Assembly (NCBI GenBank): GCA_017457215.1
Contig: JAFTHU010000003.1
Location: 1-64,000 of the forward strand
Direction: 5' to 3'
Origin: Clostridia bacterium
GTDB lineage: Bacteria > Bacillota > Clostridia > Christensenellales > Borkfalkiaceae
Length of the DNA stretch: 64,000 bases
Below, in pieces: positions 42,785 through 53,815 of the stretch. The position numbers and the translations under genes are program-made. The notes beneath the pieces are model-generated. The model saw only the letters and a list, made by a program, of their open reading frames with translations, ran no database searches and was not told the DNA's origin. The stretch's first letter is position 1; each line of letters begins with the position of its first letter.

Positions 42785-44047
42785 TTAGGAATGTACGGGA
42801 AGCATTTTGCCGTTTTGCAAACGGGATTCTTCGGCGCGGATTCCCATTAAATGGCTTTCAATGGAAGCGGTGAATGAAGTTTCCGCCGCGCAAGCGCCGC
42901 TTAAAATATTGTAAAGTGCGTTGATAAGCCCAGCGTCGCCGCCGCCGTGTCCGTAGCCTTTTTCCATCAGGTCGGAAATGGGGGTAACGGTGGCTTCTTT
43001 TCCGTATAAATGTAAGCGGATAGAGCCTTCGTGTTCGTCTAAAATCAATTCGCCCAGCGTGCCGTGGAAATGATAACGTCTGCCGCCCGTTGCGGTAAAC
43101 GCCGTCATTGTAAGCAGTGCTTTTACTCCGTTTTCAAAGACCATTTCCGTAACTTGGTGGTCGACTACGTCGTTGTCGGAAAGGTACACGCATCTGCCGT
43201 AATCGCCCGCGCGCATGGCAGCTTCCAGCTTTTCACGGGTAACAGGTGCGTTTGCTACGATATTATAGGGCCAGCAATCTTCGGGCTTTTCCACTTCCCA
43301 GTTGTCGAGATACTGTTTCTTTGCGCTGAAAGGACAGGTGTCTTTGTGAGGACAATCTAAACAGCGGGGCGTTGCGCCCTCGGGTGCGTTTTCTTTTGTA
43401 AAATAAGTCAAATCGCCTACGGAAGAAATGTTTTTACATGCAGAATTTGCATAAAATTGAAGTAAATCCAAATCGTGGCAGCATTTTGCCAAAATCATGG
43501 GCGCGGCGATTTTACGGTTGCGCCAGTTTCCGCGTACGAAGCTGTGCGTATAATGGCTTGCGCCGACCCGCTCCAAGGCGTTTATCAAAACCAAACGTCC
43601 TATAGTGCCGCTCTTTAACAATTCCGATACTTTCATAAACGCGGGGGCATAGCGCAAAACGTGGCAAACGAGAGCTTTTGCGCCCGATTTTTTTTGCGCG
43701 TCCAGCAAGAGACGGCATTCCTCTTCGTTCTCCGTCAACGGTTTTTCCACCATCAAATCATATCCCAACGCAAATCCTTTTAATGCGTGGCGGACGTGCT
43801 CGTTGTCGGGGGTGGCAATCAACAGCAAATCTGCGCGTTTTTCTTGAAAAAAACTTTCCTCGTCCGTAAAACAGTTTTCTTGAGGAACGTCAAAATGTTT
43901 TCGGAACATTTCGACGCGTTCGGGCTTTAAATCGCAAATAGATGCGATTTTGAAACGGTCTTTTGCTTCGTAAAGCAGCCAACCGTAGGCGTCTGCGCCC
44001 CGTCCTCCCAGACCGAGAATGGCAACGGTGTAAATTTTCTTTTCCAT
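42785..44047 (-). CDS. Gfo/Idh/MocA-family oxidoreductase
   Basis: A 420-residue NAD(P)-dependent sugar-type dehydrogenase from the ATG at 44045-44047 with CGGAGGTAG upstream. The Rossmann start is VAILGLGGRGADAYGW; then LLIATPDNEHVRHA, the catalytic EKP motif in LMVEKPLTENEEE, and CCHDLDLLQF. A cysteine block CLDCPHKDTCPF (about residues 230-241) may bind a metal, as in some family members. Substrates are usually sugars or polyols; which one is not clear. It follows the AraC-type gene in the same direction, with its own promoter and a copy of the 16-bp motif (44141-44156) upstream, pointing to AraC control. Confidence 0.88.
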   Translation of the reverse strand: MEKKIYTVAILGLGGRGADAYGWLLYEAKDRFKIASICDLKPERVEMFRKHFDVPQENCFTDEESFFQEKRADLLLIATPDNEHVRHALKGFALGYDLMVEKPLTENEEECRLLLDAQKKSGAKALVCHVLRYAPAFMKVSELLKSGTIGRLVLINALERVGASHYTHSFVRGNWRNRKIAAPMILAKCCHDLDLLQFYANSACKNISSVGDLTYFTKENAPEGATPRCLDCPHKDTCPFSAKKQYLDNWEVEKPEDCWPYNIVANAPVTREKLEAAMRAGDYGRCVYLSDNDVVDHQVTEMVFENGVKALLTMTAFTATGGRRYHFHGTLGELILDEHEGSIRLHLYGKEATVTPISDLMEKGYGHGGGDAGLINALYNILSGACAAETSFTASIESHLMGIRAEESRLQNGKMLPVHS

Positions 44048-44060
44048 ACGACTACCTCCG

Positions 44061-44083
44061 AACTCGTCTTTGTCCGACGAGTT
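44061..44083 (-). promoter_or_regulatory. Hairpin in the leader of the oxidoreductase gene
   Basis: AACTCGTC (44061-44068) and GACGAGTT (44076-44083) form a perfect 8-bp stem immediately before the ribosome binding site. It could shape translation initiation. Confidence 0.55.
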
Positions 44084-44092
44084 TGTATGCAT

Positions 44093-44121
44093 AGTATAAT
44101 AGTCAAAAACGATTTCGTCCA
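44093..44121 (-). promoter_or_regulatory. Promoter of the oxidoreductase gene
   Basis: TGGACG (complement of 44116-44121) and TATACT (complement of 44093-44098), 17 bases apart. The -35 box is poor, as expected for an activated promoter. The 16-bp motif lies 20 bases upstream of it. Confidence 0.6.
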
Positions 44122-44140
44122 TTCAAAACCGGACAAAAAT

Positions 44141-44156
44141 ATGTCAAAAATTGATA
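44141..44156. promoter_or_regulatory. Candidate AraC-type operator, copy 1
   Basis: ATGTCAAAAATTGATA, 15 of 16 bases identical to the copy at 44989-45004 before the araC-type gene. Confidence 0.6.
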
Positions 44157-44159
44157 TTT

Positions 44160-44939
44160 TTAAAAGTTTCGCCTGGGGGGAACGCCGAATTCTTTTTTAT
44201 AGGCGCGATAAAAGGTGTTTGCGCTATCAAAGCCGCAGGTAAGGGCGATGGACAGAACGGATAAATCGGGGTTTTTGCGTAAGAGCGTATCGGCGTTACG
44301 CGCCCGCAGACGGTTGACGTAGGTGTTCCAGTTTTCCCTCAAACACTCGTGCAAGATGTGGGAAAGATGCTCGTGCGAGTATCCGAACACGTTGGCAACG
44401 TGGGCGAGAGAGAGGTTGCTTTCGGCGTGTTCGTCCGCATAGCGAAGAACGTCGCAAACAAGTAAATTCTTCTTGTTGGTTCGGCGGGGAACGAAAGGCG
44501 TAGTTTGGGAAATTTCCCCAAGTAAAAGTTTTATTGCGCCGCCGAAAATGGAGTGCATGCCCCCGCTGTTAGCACGATTTTTATTGCAAAAACGGTAAAG
44601 TTCCCGCAAAAGCGCAAAATTTTCAAAGCGGAAAAAGGTAGGCGGTATCCTGTCGTCGAAAGGGATAAAGGCACCGTCGAAATAATATTTGTCCGCCAAA
44701 AGACAAAAGGCGCTTTTCCCGAAAAAGGAACGGAGTTGGTGCACGGAAAAGCTATCGCAAAAGCAGGCGTCGCCCGCGCGCATAATTCGCTTTTCGCCGT
44801 CTACGATAATTTCTTGTTCTCCCTCTTCCACAAAATGAAATTCGAGAGCGCTGTGAAAATGCGGGGCGGTTTCATATTCTTTTCTTTGTACGAAGTAAAA
44901 ATAGTGCGACTCTTCCGCTTCTCGTTCATAGAAACTCAT
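44160..44939 (-). CDS. AraC-family transcriptional regulator
   Basis: A 259-residue regulator from the ATG at 44937-44939, with GGAGGGC upstream. Residues 20-90 form a cupin-like sensor (HFHSALEFHFVEEGEQEIIVDGE typical), and residues 160-258 the two helix-turn-helix units: LSLAHVANVFGYSHEHLSHIL and LSVLSIALTCGFDSANTFYRAYKKEFGVPP. It should regulate a sugar pathway; the downstream oxidoreductase is the obvious target. Its own promoter has the 16-bp motif over the -35 box, so it probably controls itself as well. Confidence 0.92.
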   Translation of the reverse strand: MSFYEREAEESHYFYFVQRKEYETAPHFHSALEFHFVEEGEQEIIVDGEKRIMRAGDACFCDSFSVHQLRSFFGKSAFCLLADKYYFDGAFIPFDDRIPPTFFRFENFALLRELYRFCNKNRANSGGMHSIFGGAIKLLLGEISQTTPFVPRRTNKKNLLVCDVLRYADEHAESNLSLAHVANVFGYSHEHLSHILHECLRENWNTYVNRLRARNADTLLRKNPDLSVLSIALTCGFDSANTFYRAYKKEFGVPPRRNF

Positions 44940-44966
44940 TGCTTCGCCCTCCAAAAGATTTTTTTC

Positions 44967-45004
44967 AGTATAACATAGAAAAATAAAAATGTCAATAATT
45001 GATA
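44967..45004 (-). promoter_or_regulatory. araC-type gene promoter overlapping candidate operator copy 2
   Basis: TTGACA (complement of 44990-44995) and TATACT (complement of 44967-44972) are 17 bases apart. The motif ATGTCAATAATTGATA (44989-45004) covers the -35 box and contains TCAAT/ATTGA. Confidence 0.7.
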
Positions 45005-47221
<2,217 letters not shown>

Positions 47222-47267
47222 GGGCGAGGACGACCTCGATAGGAATATAGAAAAAGGAAAAAGAAGA

Positions 47268-49892
47268 ATGGCTAAAAAAGAAACCAGCCCGGAATTAACC
47301 GAGGAATTTAGAAGAACACTTGCTATGACCAAGCTGCTCGACGTGGAAGTGGACGACGAGTTAAAGCGTTCGTTTATCGCGTATGCAATGGCGGTAAACA
47401 AATCGCGTGCAATTCCCGACGTACGCGACGGTTTGAAGCCCGTGCACAGACGTATTCTTTTCTCTATGCACGAAATGGGGCTCTATAACGACAAAGCAAC
47501 GAGAAAGTGCGCCCGTATCGTCGGCGACTGTATGGGTAAATATCACCCCCACGGCGACAGTTCGGTATACGACGCGCTCGTTCGTCTTGCCCAAGATTTC
47601 ACCATCAATTTCCCGCTTGTATACGGGCATGGGAATTTCGGTTCGATTGACGGCGACGGAGCGGCGGCAATGCGTTATACGGAAGCGAAACTTACCAAAC
47701 TTGCATCGGAAATGTTGCGGGATTTGGATAAAGAGACGGTGGATTTTATCCCCAACTTCGACGCGACGGAAGAAGAGCCTACCGTACTTCCCGCAAGATA
47801 TCCTAACTTGTTGGTAAACGGTGCGGACGGTATCGCCGTCGGTATGGCGACGAACATTCCGCCCCATAACCTTGCGGAAGTTATCGACGGTACGATTGCC
47901 ATGATAGACAATCCCGAAATTACGGTGGATGAATTGATGGAATATATCCCTGCGCCCGATTTCCCTACCGGCGGTATCATTATGGGTCGCAGCGGCATTA
48001 AAAAGGCGTACAGAACGGGGCAGGGCAATATCGTTATTCGTTCCAAGTGCGAAATTGAAGAATACGGCACGGGCGGCAATACCCGTTCCCGCATCGTCGT
48101 AACGGAAATACCTTATCAAGTGAATAAGGCGCAGCTTGTAAAAACGATTGCGGATATGGTAAATGACAAGCGTTTGGAAGGCATTTCGGATATTCGCGAC
48201 GAATCGGGCAGAGACGGTATGCGTATCGTCATTGAGGTAAAGAAAGACGCCAACGCGCAAGTGGTTTTGAATACGCTGTATAAAAAGACCAAATTGCAGA
48301 CTTCGGACGGCATTATTTTGTTGGCTTTGGTAGAAAACGGTACGGAACCCAAGACGTTGAATATCTGCGAAATTTTGTACCATTATCTCAATCACCAAAA
48401 GGAAGTTATCGTCAGAAGAACGCGCTTTGATTTAAATAAGACGGAAGAACGCGCGCACATTATTGCAGGGCTTGTATTGGCGCTTGCGAACGTGGACGAA
48501 GTGATTAAGATTATTAAAGCGTCGGCGGATAAATATGCGGCAATCGAAGGGTTGACTTCTGCGTTTGCCCTTGACGAGAAGCAGGCGAACGCCATTTTGG
48601 AAATGCGCTTGCAGAGATTGACCTCGTTAGAGGTGGAAAAGCTCAACGAAGAATTGGCGGCGCTTCGGGCTACGATAGAAGATTTGAAAGATATTCTCGC
48701 CAACGAATCCCGCGTTTTGGATATCATTCGTGCAGATTTGACGGAAATCAAAGAAAAATATCCTTCGCCGAGAAAAACGGAAATTTCCGTGGATTACGGC
48801 AACATTGACGACGAGGATTTGATTGACCGTGAAGATATCGTAATCACCATTACGCACGGCGGTTATATCAAGCGTTTGCCCGTAGACGAATACAAGGCAC
48901 AAGGCAGAGGCGGAAAGGGCATCACCGCGCATAGACCGAAGGACGAGGACTACGTGGAAAAAATGTTCGTTTGCTGCACACACGACCCCATTTTGCTCTT
49001 CTCTTCCAAGGGAAAAGTGTATTCCATCAAAGGTTACGAAATTCCCGAAGCAAACAGAACGGCGCGCGGGCGGGCTATCGTCAATATCGTACAGCTTGAC
49101 CAAGGCGAAAAGATTGAAGCCGTATTGCCTGTTTTGGAAAACGGTACGGGATATCTCGTAATGGCAACCGAAAAGGGCTTGATTAAGAAAACGCACACGG
49201 ACGAGTTCAGCCGTATTCCTCGAAACGGGAAAATCGCCATTAAATTGCAGGAAAATGACCGCTTGATTGCGGTACGCTTTACAACGGGCGAGGACGAAAT
49301 TTTGGTGGCTTCCCGCGGCGGTAAGTGTATCCGTTTTGCGGAAGCGGACGTACGCCCGACGGGCAGAGGTACGCAAGGCGTAAAAGCCATCACTTTGGCG
49401 AAAAACGATATTGTCGTAGATATGCTGATTATCGACCCTGCGTTTGAATTGTTTACGCTGACTTCGTTGGGATACGGAAAACGTTCGAAGATAGACGATT
49501 ATCGCTTGCAGAGCCGCGGCGGTAAAGGCATCAAGGCGGGCGTGTTTAATGAAAAGACGGGCGATTTGGTTAGCTTGAAACCCGTTACCGACGACAACGA
49601 TATTATGATTATTACCATGGGCGGGACGATTATCCGTATGCACGCAGATACCATTAGCTGTATCGGCAGAAGTACGAGAGGCGTACGCGTAATGAACGTG
49701 AAAGGCAGCACGATTTCTACCGTAGATATTACCGAACGCGACGACGAAGCGGAAGTGGAAGCTCCTGAAGAAACGGCGGCGGATTTAAGCCCCGAAGATT
49801 TGGCAGAGGGCTTTGACGAAGCGGAAGAAACGGAAGAAACGCCGATTTTGGACGACGAAGCCGTGGACGAAACTCCCGCAGATGAAGAATAA
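47268..49892 (+). CDS. gyrA: DNA gyrase subunit A with acidic C-terminal tail
   Basis: An 874-residue subunit. The breakage-reunion part has RAIPDVRDGLKPVHRRILF, the quinolone region GKYHPHGDSSVYDALVRLAQ (Ser and Asp at the usual wild-type positions) and the active Tyr in AAAMRYTEAKLTK. The C-terminal pinwheel has the GyrA box QGRGGKGI, which separates gyrase from topoisomerase IV. The last 50 residues are highly acidic. AAAAAGGAAAAAG precedes the ATG. Confidence 0.98.
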   Translation: MAKKETSPELTEEFRRTLAMTKLLDVEVDDELKRSFIAYAMAVNKSRAIPDVRDGLKPVHRRILFSMHEMGLYNDKATRKCARIVGDCMGKYHPHGDSSVYDALVRLAQDFTINFPLVYGHGNFGSIDGDGAAAMRYTEAKLTKLASEMLRDLDKETVDFIPNFDATEEEPTVLPARYPNLLVNGADGIAVGMATNIPPHNLAEVIDGTIAMIDNPEITVDELMEYIPAPDFPTGGIIMGRSGIKKAYRTGQGNIVIRSKCEIEEYGTGGNTRSRIVVTEIPYQVNKAQLVKTIADMVNDKRLEGISDIRDESGRDGMRIVIEVKKDANAQVVLNTLYKKTKLQTSDGIILLALVENGTEPKTLNICEILYHYLNHQKEVIVRRTRFDLNKTEERAHIIAGLVLALANVDEVIKIIKASADKYAAIEGLTSAFALDEKQANAILEMRLQRLTSLEVEKLNEELAALRATIEDLKDILANESRVLDIIRADLTEIKEKYPSPRKTEISVDYGNIDDEDLIDREDIVITITHGGYIKRLPVDEYKAQGRGGKGITAHRPKDEDYVEKMFVCCTHDPILLFSSKGKVYSIKGYEIPEANRTARGRAIVNIVQLDQGEKIEAVLPVLENGTGYLVMATEKGLIKKTHTDEFSRIPRNGKIAIKLQENDRLIAVRFTTGEDEILVASRGGKCIRFAEADVRPTGRGTQGVKAITLAKNDIVVDMLIIDPAFELFTLTSLGYGKRSKIDDYRLQSRGGKGIKAGVFNEKTGDLVSLKPVTDDNDIMIITMGGTIIRMHADTISCIGRSTRGVRVMNVKGSTISTVDITERDDEAEVEAPEETAADLSPEDLAEGFDEAEETEETPILDDEAVDETPADEE

Positions 49893-49925
49893 TTCGTTGA
49901 AAAGGTAGCTGTTTAAAATCAAATA

Positions 49926-49968
49926 AAAACGTCCCCGAGTGCTTGTTGGCAATCGGGGACGTTTCTTT
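49926..49968 (+). terminator. Terminator of gyrB-gyrA
   Basis: ACGTCCCCGA pairs with TCGGGGACGT; followed by TTTCTTTT. Confidence 0.9.
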
Positions 49969-50035
49969 TACACCTCTGTATTATAGAGAAAATATGTTTC
50001 ACGTGAAAATAATGTCGAAAAATAGGAAACGAAGA

Positions 50036-50054
50036 GGACATGTCTGCGATGAAT
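50036..50054 (+). repeat. Dispersed 24-bp element, copy 4 (partial)
   Basis: GGACATGTCTGCGATGAAT: the last 16 bases (CATGTCTGCGATGAAT) equal those of the copy at 61982; the GCATAC part is missing. It borders a terminator, as copy 1 does. Confidence 0.7.
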
Positions 50055-50087
50055 AAAAAGCGAGCGTTTTTATCAACGTTCGCTTTC
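50054..50087 (-). terminator. Terminator of the PHP phosphatase gene
   Basis: AAAGCGAaCGTT pairs with AACGcTCGCTTT on the minus strand, followed by a T run. Confidence 0.8.
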
Positions 50088-50097
50088 GGTAAAATTT

Positions 50098-50922
50098 TTA
50101 AATTTTTCTGCCGATAAAACCTTTTTCGGAAAGGTCGTAAATTTCGGTGAATCCGTGGGCGCGGAGAAGTTCCACTGCCAAATCGAATCCACAATTTAAA
50201 AAATCTTTGTTGTGGCAATCGGTGGTAATCAGCATCTTGCAATTTCGCGCTTTCATTTCGTCTAACAGAAAGGGCGCAGGGTAGGGTGCATTGCGGTAAC
50301 CGCGTCCGATAACACCTGTATTCACTTCGAAAAATTCCATTTTTTCAAGAACGGCAATCAAGGCGTCCAACGCCATTTGGCGGTATTTTGGAGCGTCGGC
50401 GTCAAAGAGATAGGGTGCGCGCGCGTCGAATTTCGTCAGCAAATCGAAGTGTCCCACGAAATCGCCGTGAATTTTATTGGGCATATCCGCCATATTGTCG
50501 TAATAAGCTTTTGCATAAGCCAACCCGTCGCCGTTGAAGAGGCGTGCAATCGCACTTTCGCTGTGTGCAACGGAAGTGTCGTAAGATACCATTTCTCCGC
50601 GCTGTACGGCGTAATGCACGGAAGCAATTTTATAATCGTACGATTCGGGCATAAGCCCTGCCGAATAGTAATCCAACTCTGTGCCGAGAAAAATATGCAA
50701 TTTTTCGGCATATTCTTTTTTCAGGGTGAGCACCTCTTGACGGTAGGATTCTACCTGATCGCCTAGTTCGCAAGGTTCGTGAAAGGGCGTGTTGGCGTGG
50801 GAGGAAAAGCCGAGGGAAGTAAACCCGAGGGCTATTGCTTTTTCCACCATTTCTCGCGCGGTATTCTTGCCGTCGCAAAAATTTGTATGGGTATGCAGAT
50901 TTTGTTGCATTTTAACACTCAT
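50098..50922 (-). CDS. PHP-domain histidinol-phosphatase-like protein
   Basis: A 274-residue PHP-family phosphoesterase. Metal-binding motifs are NLHTHTNFCDGKN at the start, FSSHANTPF, GTELDYY, SVHY, GHFDLLTKF, EVNTG and the late ITTDCHN. The layout is that of HisJ-type histidinol phosphatases, which end the histidine branch in many Firmicutes, but no his genes are nearby, so the substrate is open. Start at 50922 follows AAAGGAAT; an ATG four codons later is possible. It follows the P-type ATPase gene in the same direction. Confidence 0.88.
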   Translation of the reverse strand: MSVKMQQNLHTHTNFCDGKNTAREMVEKAIALGFTSLGFSSHANTPFHEPCELGDQVESYRQEVLTLKKEYAEKLHIFLGTELDYYSAGLMPESYDYKIASVHYAVQRGEMVSYDTSVAHSESAIARLFNGDGLAYAKAYYDNMADMPNKIHGDFVGHFDLLTKFDARAPYLFDADAPKYRQMALDALIAVLEKMEFFEVNTGVIGRGYRNAPYPAPFLLDEMKARNCKMLITTDCHNKDFLNCGFDLAVELLRAHGFTEIYDLSEKGFIGRKI

Positions 50923-50948
50923 TTTTGGAAATTCCTTTGTATACAGAG

Positions 50949-50977
50949 TCTATGCCCTCCGTTTTGGAGGGCATAGA
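50949..50977. other. Perfect 11-bp stem-loop after the P-type ATPase gene
   Basis: CTATGCCCTCC (50950-50960) and GGAGGGCATAG (50966-50976) with loop GTTTT. It lies in the 66-base gap between the ATPase and PHP genes, without a T run on either strand, so it is either a weak terminator or an mRNA end-stabilising structure. Confidence 0.7.
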
Positions 50978-50988
50978 TGGGGTTGCGA

Positions 50989-53631
50989 TTAATCGTTTTC
51001 TACGGTATCGTCGGCAATGTTAATCATATCGAAAGCACGTATTAAGAAACCCGAAAGAGGGAAGCTTGCTTGGATAATAATGATAATAATCAGCATTTGC
51101 GACAACATAAAATCAATGTCTTTCCAGCCCTCTAAAACCAATGCGTCGCCGATGGGTTTTATTAGCAGTACGACAAGGCAAAGCCCTGCGGAAACAATGA
51201 ACAGCACACCGCGCAGAAGATTGAACGGCTGACAAATTCGGTACAGCATAACAAGCCCCGAGAACGTGAGGACAATCATCATCATTGCTTGATAATGTTC
51301 GGTTTTGCCTATGTCGTTTACCAAACCGAAATTATCCCCTAACGGGGTACGGCTTAAGACGTACAAGGTCATAATGCCAATGCCCATTGTCAATGCGCCC
51401 GGTAGGGCTCGGCTTAAAACGTAAGGAATAAATTTGCCTTTTACGCGCGCTGTGTTCGGCTGCAAGGACATAACGAAAGAGGGCAATGCGCTGATAAACA
51501 TTTCAAACAGTAGCATATTGCTCGTTTCGAAGAAGTATTCTTCTTTAAGGCAAATACAGGTAACCGCAAGAAGAAGCGTCAACAGCGTTTTCATAATATA
51601 GAGCGCAGACGAGCTCTTGATATTGTTGATGACTCGTCTACCCTCGTTTACGATTTTGGGCATCGAGCCGAAATTATTGTCTTGTAAAACGAGGTTGGAA
51701 ACGTTTCTTGCCGCTTCGCTACCCGACGCAACGGATACCGCGCAATCGGCTTCTTTCATAGCCAAAATATCGTTTACGCCGTCCCCTGTCATGGCTACGG
51801 TATTGCCCGCTTTCTTAATGGAGCGGATTAAAATGGCTTTTTGTTCGGGGGTTACGCGCCCGAATACGGTGTATTCGTTTGCGGCGTTTTCCACGTCGAT
51901 ATCCGAAAGCCCCTCTAGCGAGATAAATTGCGCGGCGTTGGGAATACCCGCGCGACGCGCCACTTCTGCAACCGTAACGGGGTTGTCGCCCGAAATGACT
52001 TTTACAGCGACGTCGTTCTTTTTAAACCACTGTATCGTTTCGATGGCGTCGGGACGAATGTTGTCCGAAAGGGTAATAACCGCTACGGGTTTGATACCCG
52101 AGGGGAGTTTGTCGTTTTGAATCTGCCCTGCGGCGTGCGCGAGGACGAGCACGCGTAAGCCCATTTGCGCGTATTGTTTTACAAGTTTTTCGATACGGAC
52201 GGGCATCGGTTTTAAAACGAATTCCGGCGCGCCCATAACGTACGTACCCTCGTCGAGGAAGGTTACGGCAGAGAGCTTTCTCGCCGAAGAGAAAGGCATC
52301 ATTGCAATCGGCTGTAACGTGGAAGAATGCCCGAAACGGTCATAAAGCGCAATGTTCGTTTGGTTATTGTCGGGAAGAGAGGCAAGCATGGAACCGATAA
52401 CGTCCTCGATACCGTATTCGTCGGAGGGTGCGTTGAGTAAGATGCAATCGCTCACTTTCATACGCCCGTCGGTGATAGTACCCGTTTTATCCAAGCACAG
52501 CACGTTGACGCGCGCAAGCATTTCCAAAGAGTACATATCTTGAACGAGGGTATTATATCTCGCCAAGCGAATGATACCTACCGAAAGGGCAATCGTCGTC
52601 AGCAAAAGCAAACCCGACGGGATCATACCGATAATAACCGCAACCGTCTTTTGGATGGCGTTGCTTAAAATTCCTTGCGAGCCTTCGCTTGTAAGCACTT
52701 TCCAAAAACCGCCTTGTTCTTTGAGCGCCGCCCAACTGAAATCGGGGACGGAGCGCAGGTTGTTGAAGAACATGAAGATTGCAACGGGGACAATCAATAA
52801 CCCGATGACCTTGATGAACAAATTGATGGAGTTCATAATTTCGGAATTCGGGCGTTTGTATTTCTTTGCTTTCGCCGTCAATTTACTGATGTAAGTGTGT
52901 TCGCCGATTTTGTCTACGCGCGCTGCGACCTGTCCGCTTGCAACGAAAGAACCTGCAAAAAGCGGATCGTCTAAATTCTTTTTAATGGGAACGGATTCGC
53001 CCGTTAAAAGGGATTCGTTCAGCTCCGCCGCGCCGCCGATAGCGACGCAGTCGGCGGGTACTTGTTGTCCCGCGGTAAGTAAAATAACGTCGTCAACGAC
53101 CAACTGTTCTACGGGTAAATCGAGTTTCATTCCGCCGCGGACGACCTTTGCCGTCGGGGAAGAGAGGATACAAAGTCTGTCAATTTTACGTTTTGCGCGG
53201 ATTTCTTGGAAGATACTCACAAAGATATTGCACAAGAAAATGACGACGAATAAGTATTGGTTAACGGGCGCGTGCGCCAACAAGAGGGCGACTGCGCACA
53301 GCAAACACAGCAGGTTGAAGAAGGTGCAGATGTTGCCGATAAAAATACTCTTGTACGTTTTAGAATACTTTTTTGTGGCGGTATTTACCAAACCTTGTTC
53401 GATACGTGCTTCTACCTGTTCGGGGGACAAACCGTCGTTTTCGTTTACAGTGAAATGCTCGATATTTAAAAGCTTTTCCTCTGTTTCCGCTTCCGCTGCT
53501 GCTTTTTTACGGGCTTTTCGGGAAAGTTTTTTAATTTCCGCGTTGTGTTCAGCCGTTTCCGAGGATAACGGACGGACGTTTTGTTCTTCCGTTTCCGTAA
53601 ATTTTTCTTTTTTCACGGGATATTTCTCCAT
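50989..53631 (-). CDS. P-type cation-transporting ATPase
   Basis: An 880-residue HAD-IC P-type pump from the ATG at 53629-53631. An N-terminal charged stretch of about 80 residues comes first. Actuator motif LLTGESVP, phosphorylation site LDKTGTITDG, TGDGVNDILAMKEADCAVSV, and about ten membrane helices are visible. TM4 has GMIPSGLLLLT, Ser replacing the Glu of the PEGL motif of Ca-pumps, so the ion is uncertain (the group includes Exp7-like pumps). No ribosome binding site is seen before the start; its promoter lies only about 20 bases ahead, so the leader is very short. Confidence 0.93.
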   Translation of the reverse strand: MEKYPVKKEKFTETEEQNVRPLSSETAEHNAEIKKLSRKARKKAAAEAETEEKLLNIEHFTVNENDGLSPEQVEARIEQGLVNTATKKYSKTYKSIFIGNICTFFNLLCLLCAVALLLAHAPVNQYLFVVIFLCNIFVSIFQEIRAKRKIDRLCILSSPTAKVVRGGMKLDLPVEQLVVDDVILLTAGQQVPADCVAIGGAAELNESLLTGESVPIKKNLDDPLFAGSFVASGQVAARVDKIGEHTYISKLTAKAKKYKRPNSEIMNSINLFIKVIGLLIVPVAIFMFFNNLRSVPDFSWAALKEQGGFWKVLTSEGSQGILSNAIQKTVAVIIGMIPSGLLLLTTIALSVGIIRLARYNTLVQDMYSLEMLARVNVLCLDKTGTITDGRMKVSDCILLNAPSDEYGIEDVIGSMLASLPDNNQTNIALYDRFGHSSTLQPIAMMPFSSARKLSAVTFLDEGTYVMGAPEFVLKPMPVRIEKLVKQYAQMGLRVLVLAHAAGQIQNDKLPSGIKPVAVITLSDNIRPDAIETIQWFKKNDVAVKVISGDNPVTVAEVARRAGIPNAAQFISLEGLSDIDVENAANEYTVFGRVTPEQKAILIRSIKKAGNTVAMTGDGVNDILAMKEADCAVSVASGSEAARNVSNLVLQDNNFGSMPKIVNEGRRVINNIKSSSALYIMKTLLTLLLAVTCICLKEEYFFETSNMLLFEMFISALPSFVMSLQPNTARVKGKFIPYVLSRALPGALTMGIGIMTLYVLSRTPLGDNFGLVNDIGKTEHYQAMMMIVLTFSGLVMLYRICQPFNLLRGVLFIVSAGLCLVVLLIKPIGDALVLEGWKDIDFMLSQMLIIIIIIQASFPLSGFLIRAFDMINIADDTVEND

Positions 53632-53650
53632 AATAAAATAAGGTAGATTT

Positions 53651-53679
53651 ATTATATCATACCCGAATGGAAAATACAA
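53651..53679 (-). promoter_or_regulatory. Promoter of the P-type ATPase gene
   Basis: TTGTAT (complement of 53674-53679) and TATAAT (complement of 53651-53656), 17 bases apart. Transcription starts a few bases before the ATG region. Confidence 0.7.
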
Positions 53680-53815
53680 GTTTTTTAGAGAAATTTCACA
53701 AGAATTTAACGGGACGCTTTGCATTTAATTGCTTTTACGTTAAAAAAGTTGTATAATAGTAAAAACTGAAAATACGCTTGATGCGTAAATCGATAAAAAC
53801 GTTTGAGGTTATAAA

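Noticed and set aside
47361..49643. Minus-strand frames of more than 330 codons across gyrA
   Set aside because: Antisense shadows of gyrA.
53700..53815. Possible T-box leader before serS
   Set aside because: The promoter is about 60 bases from the start codon, too short for a T-box, and no terminator/antiterminator is present.
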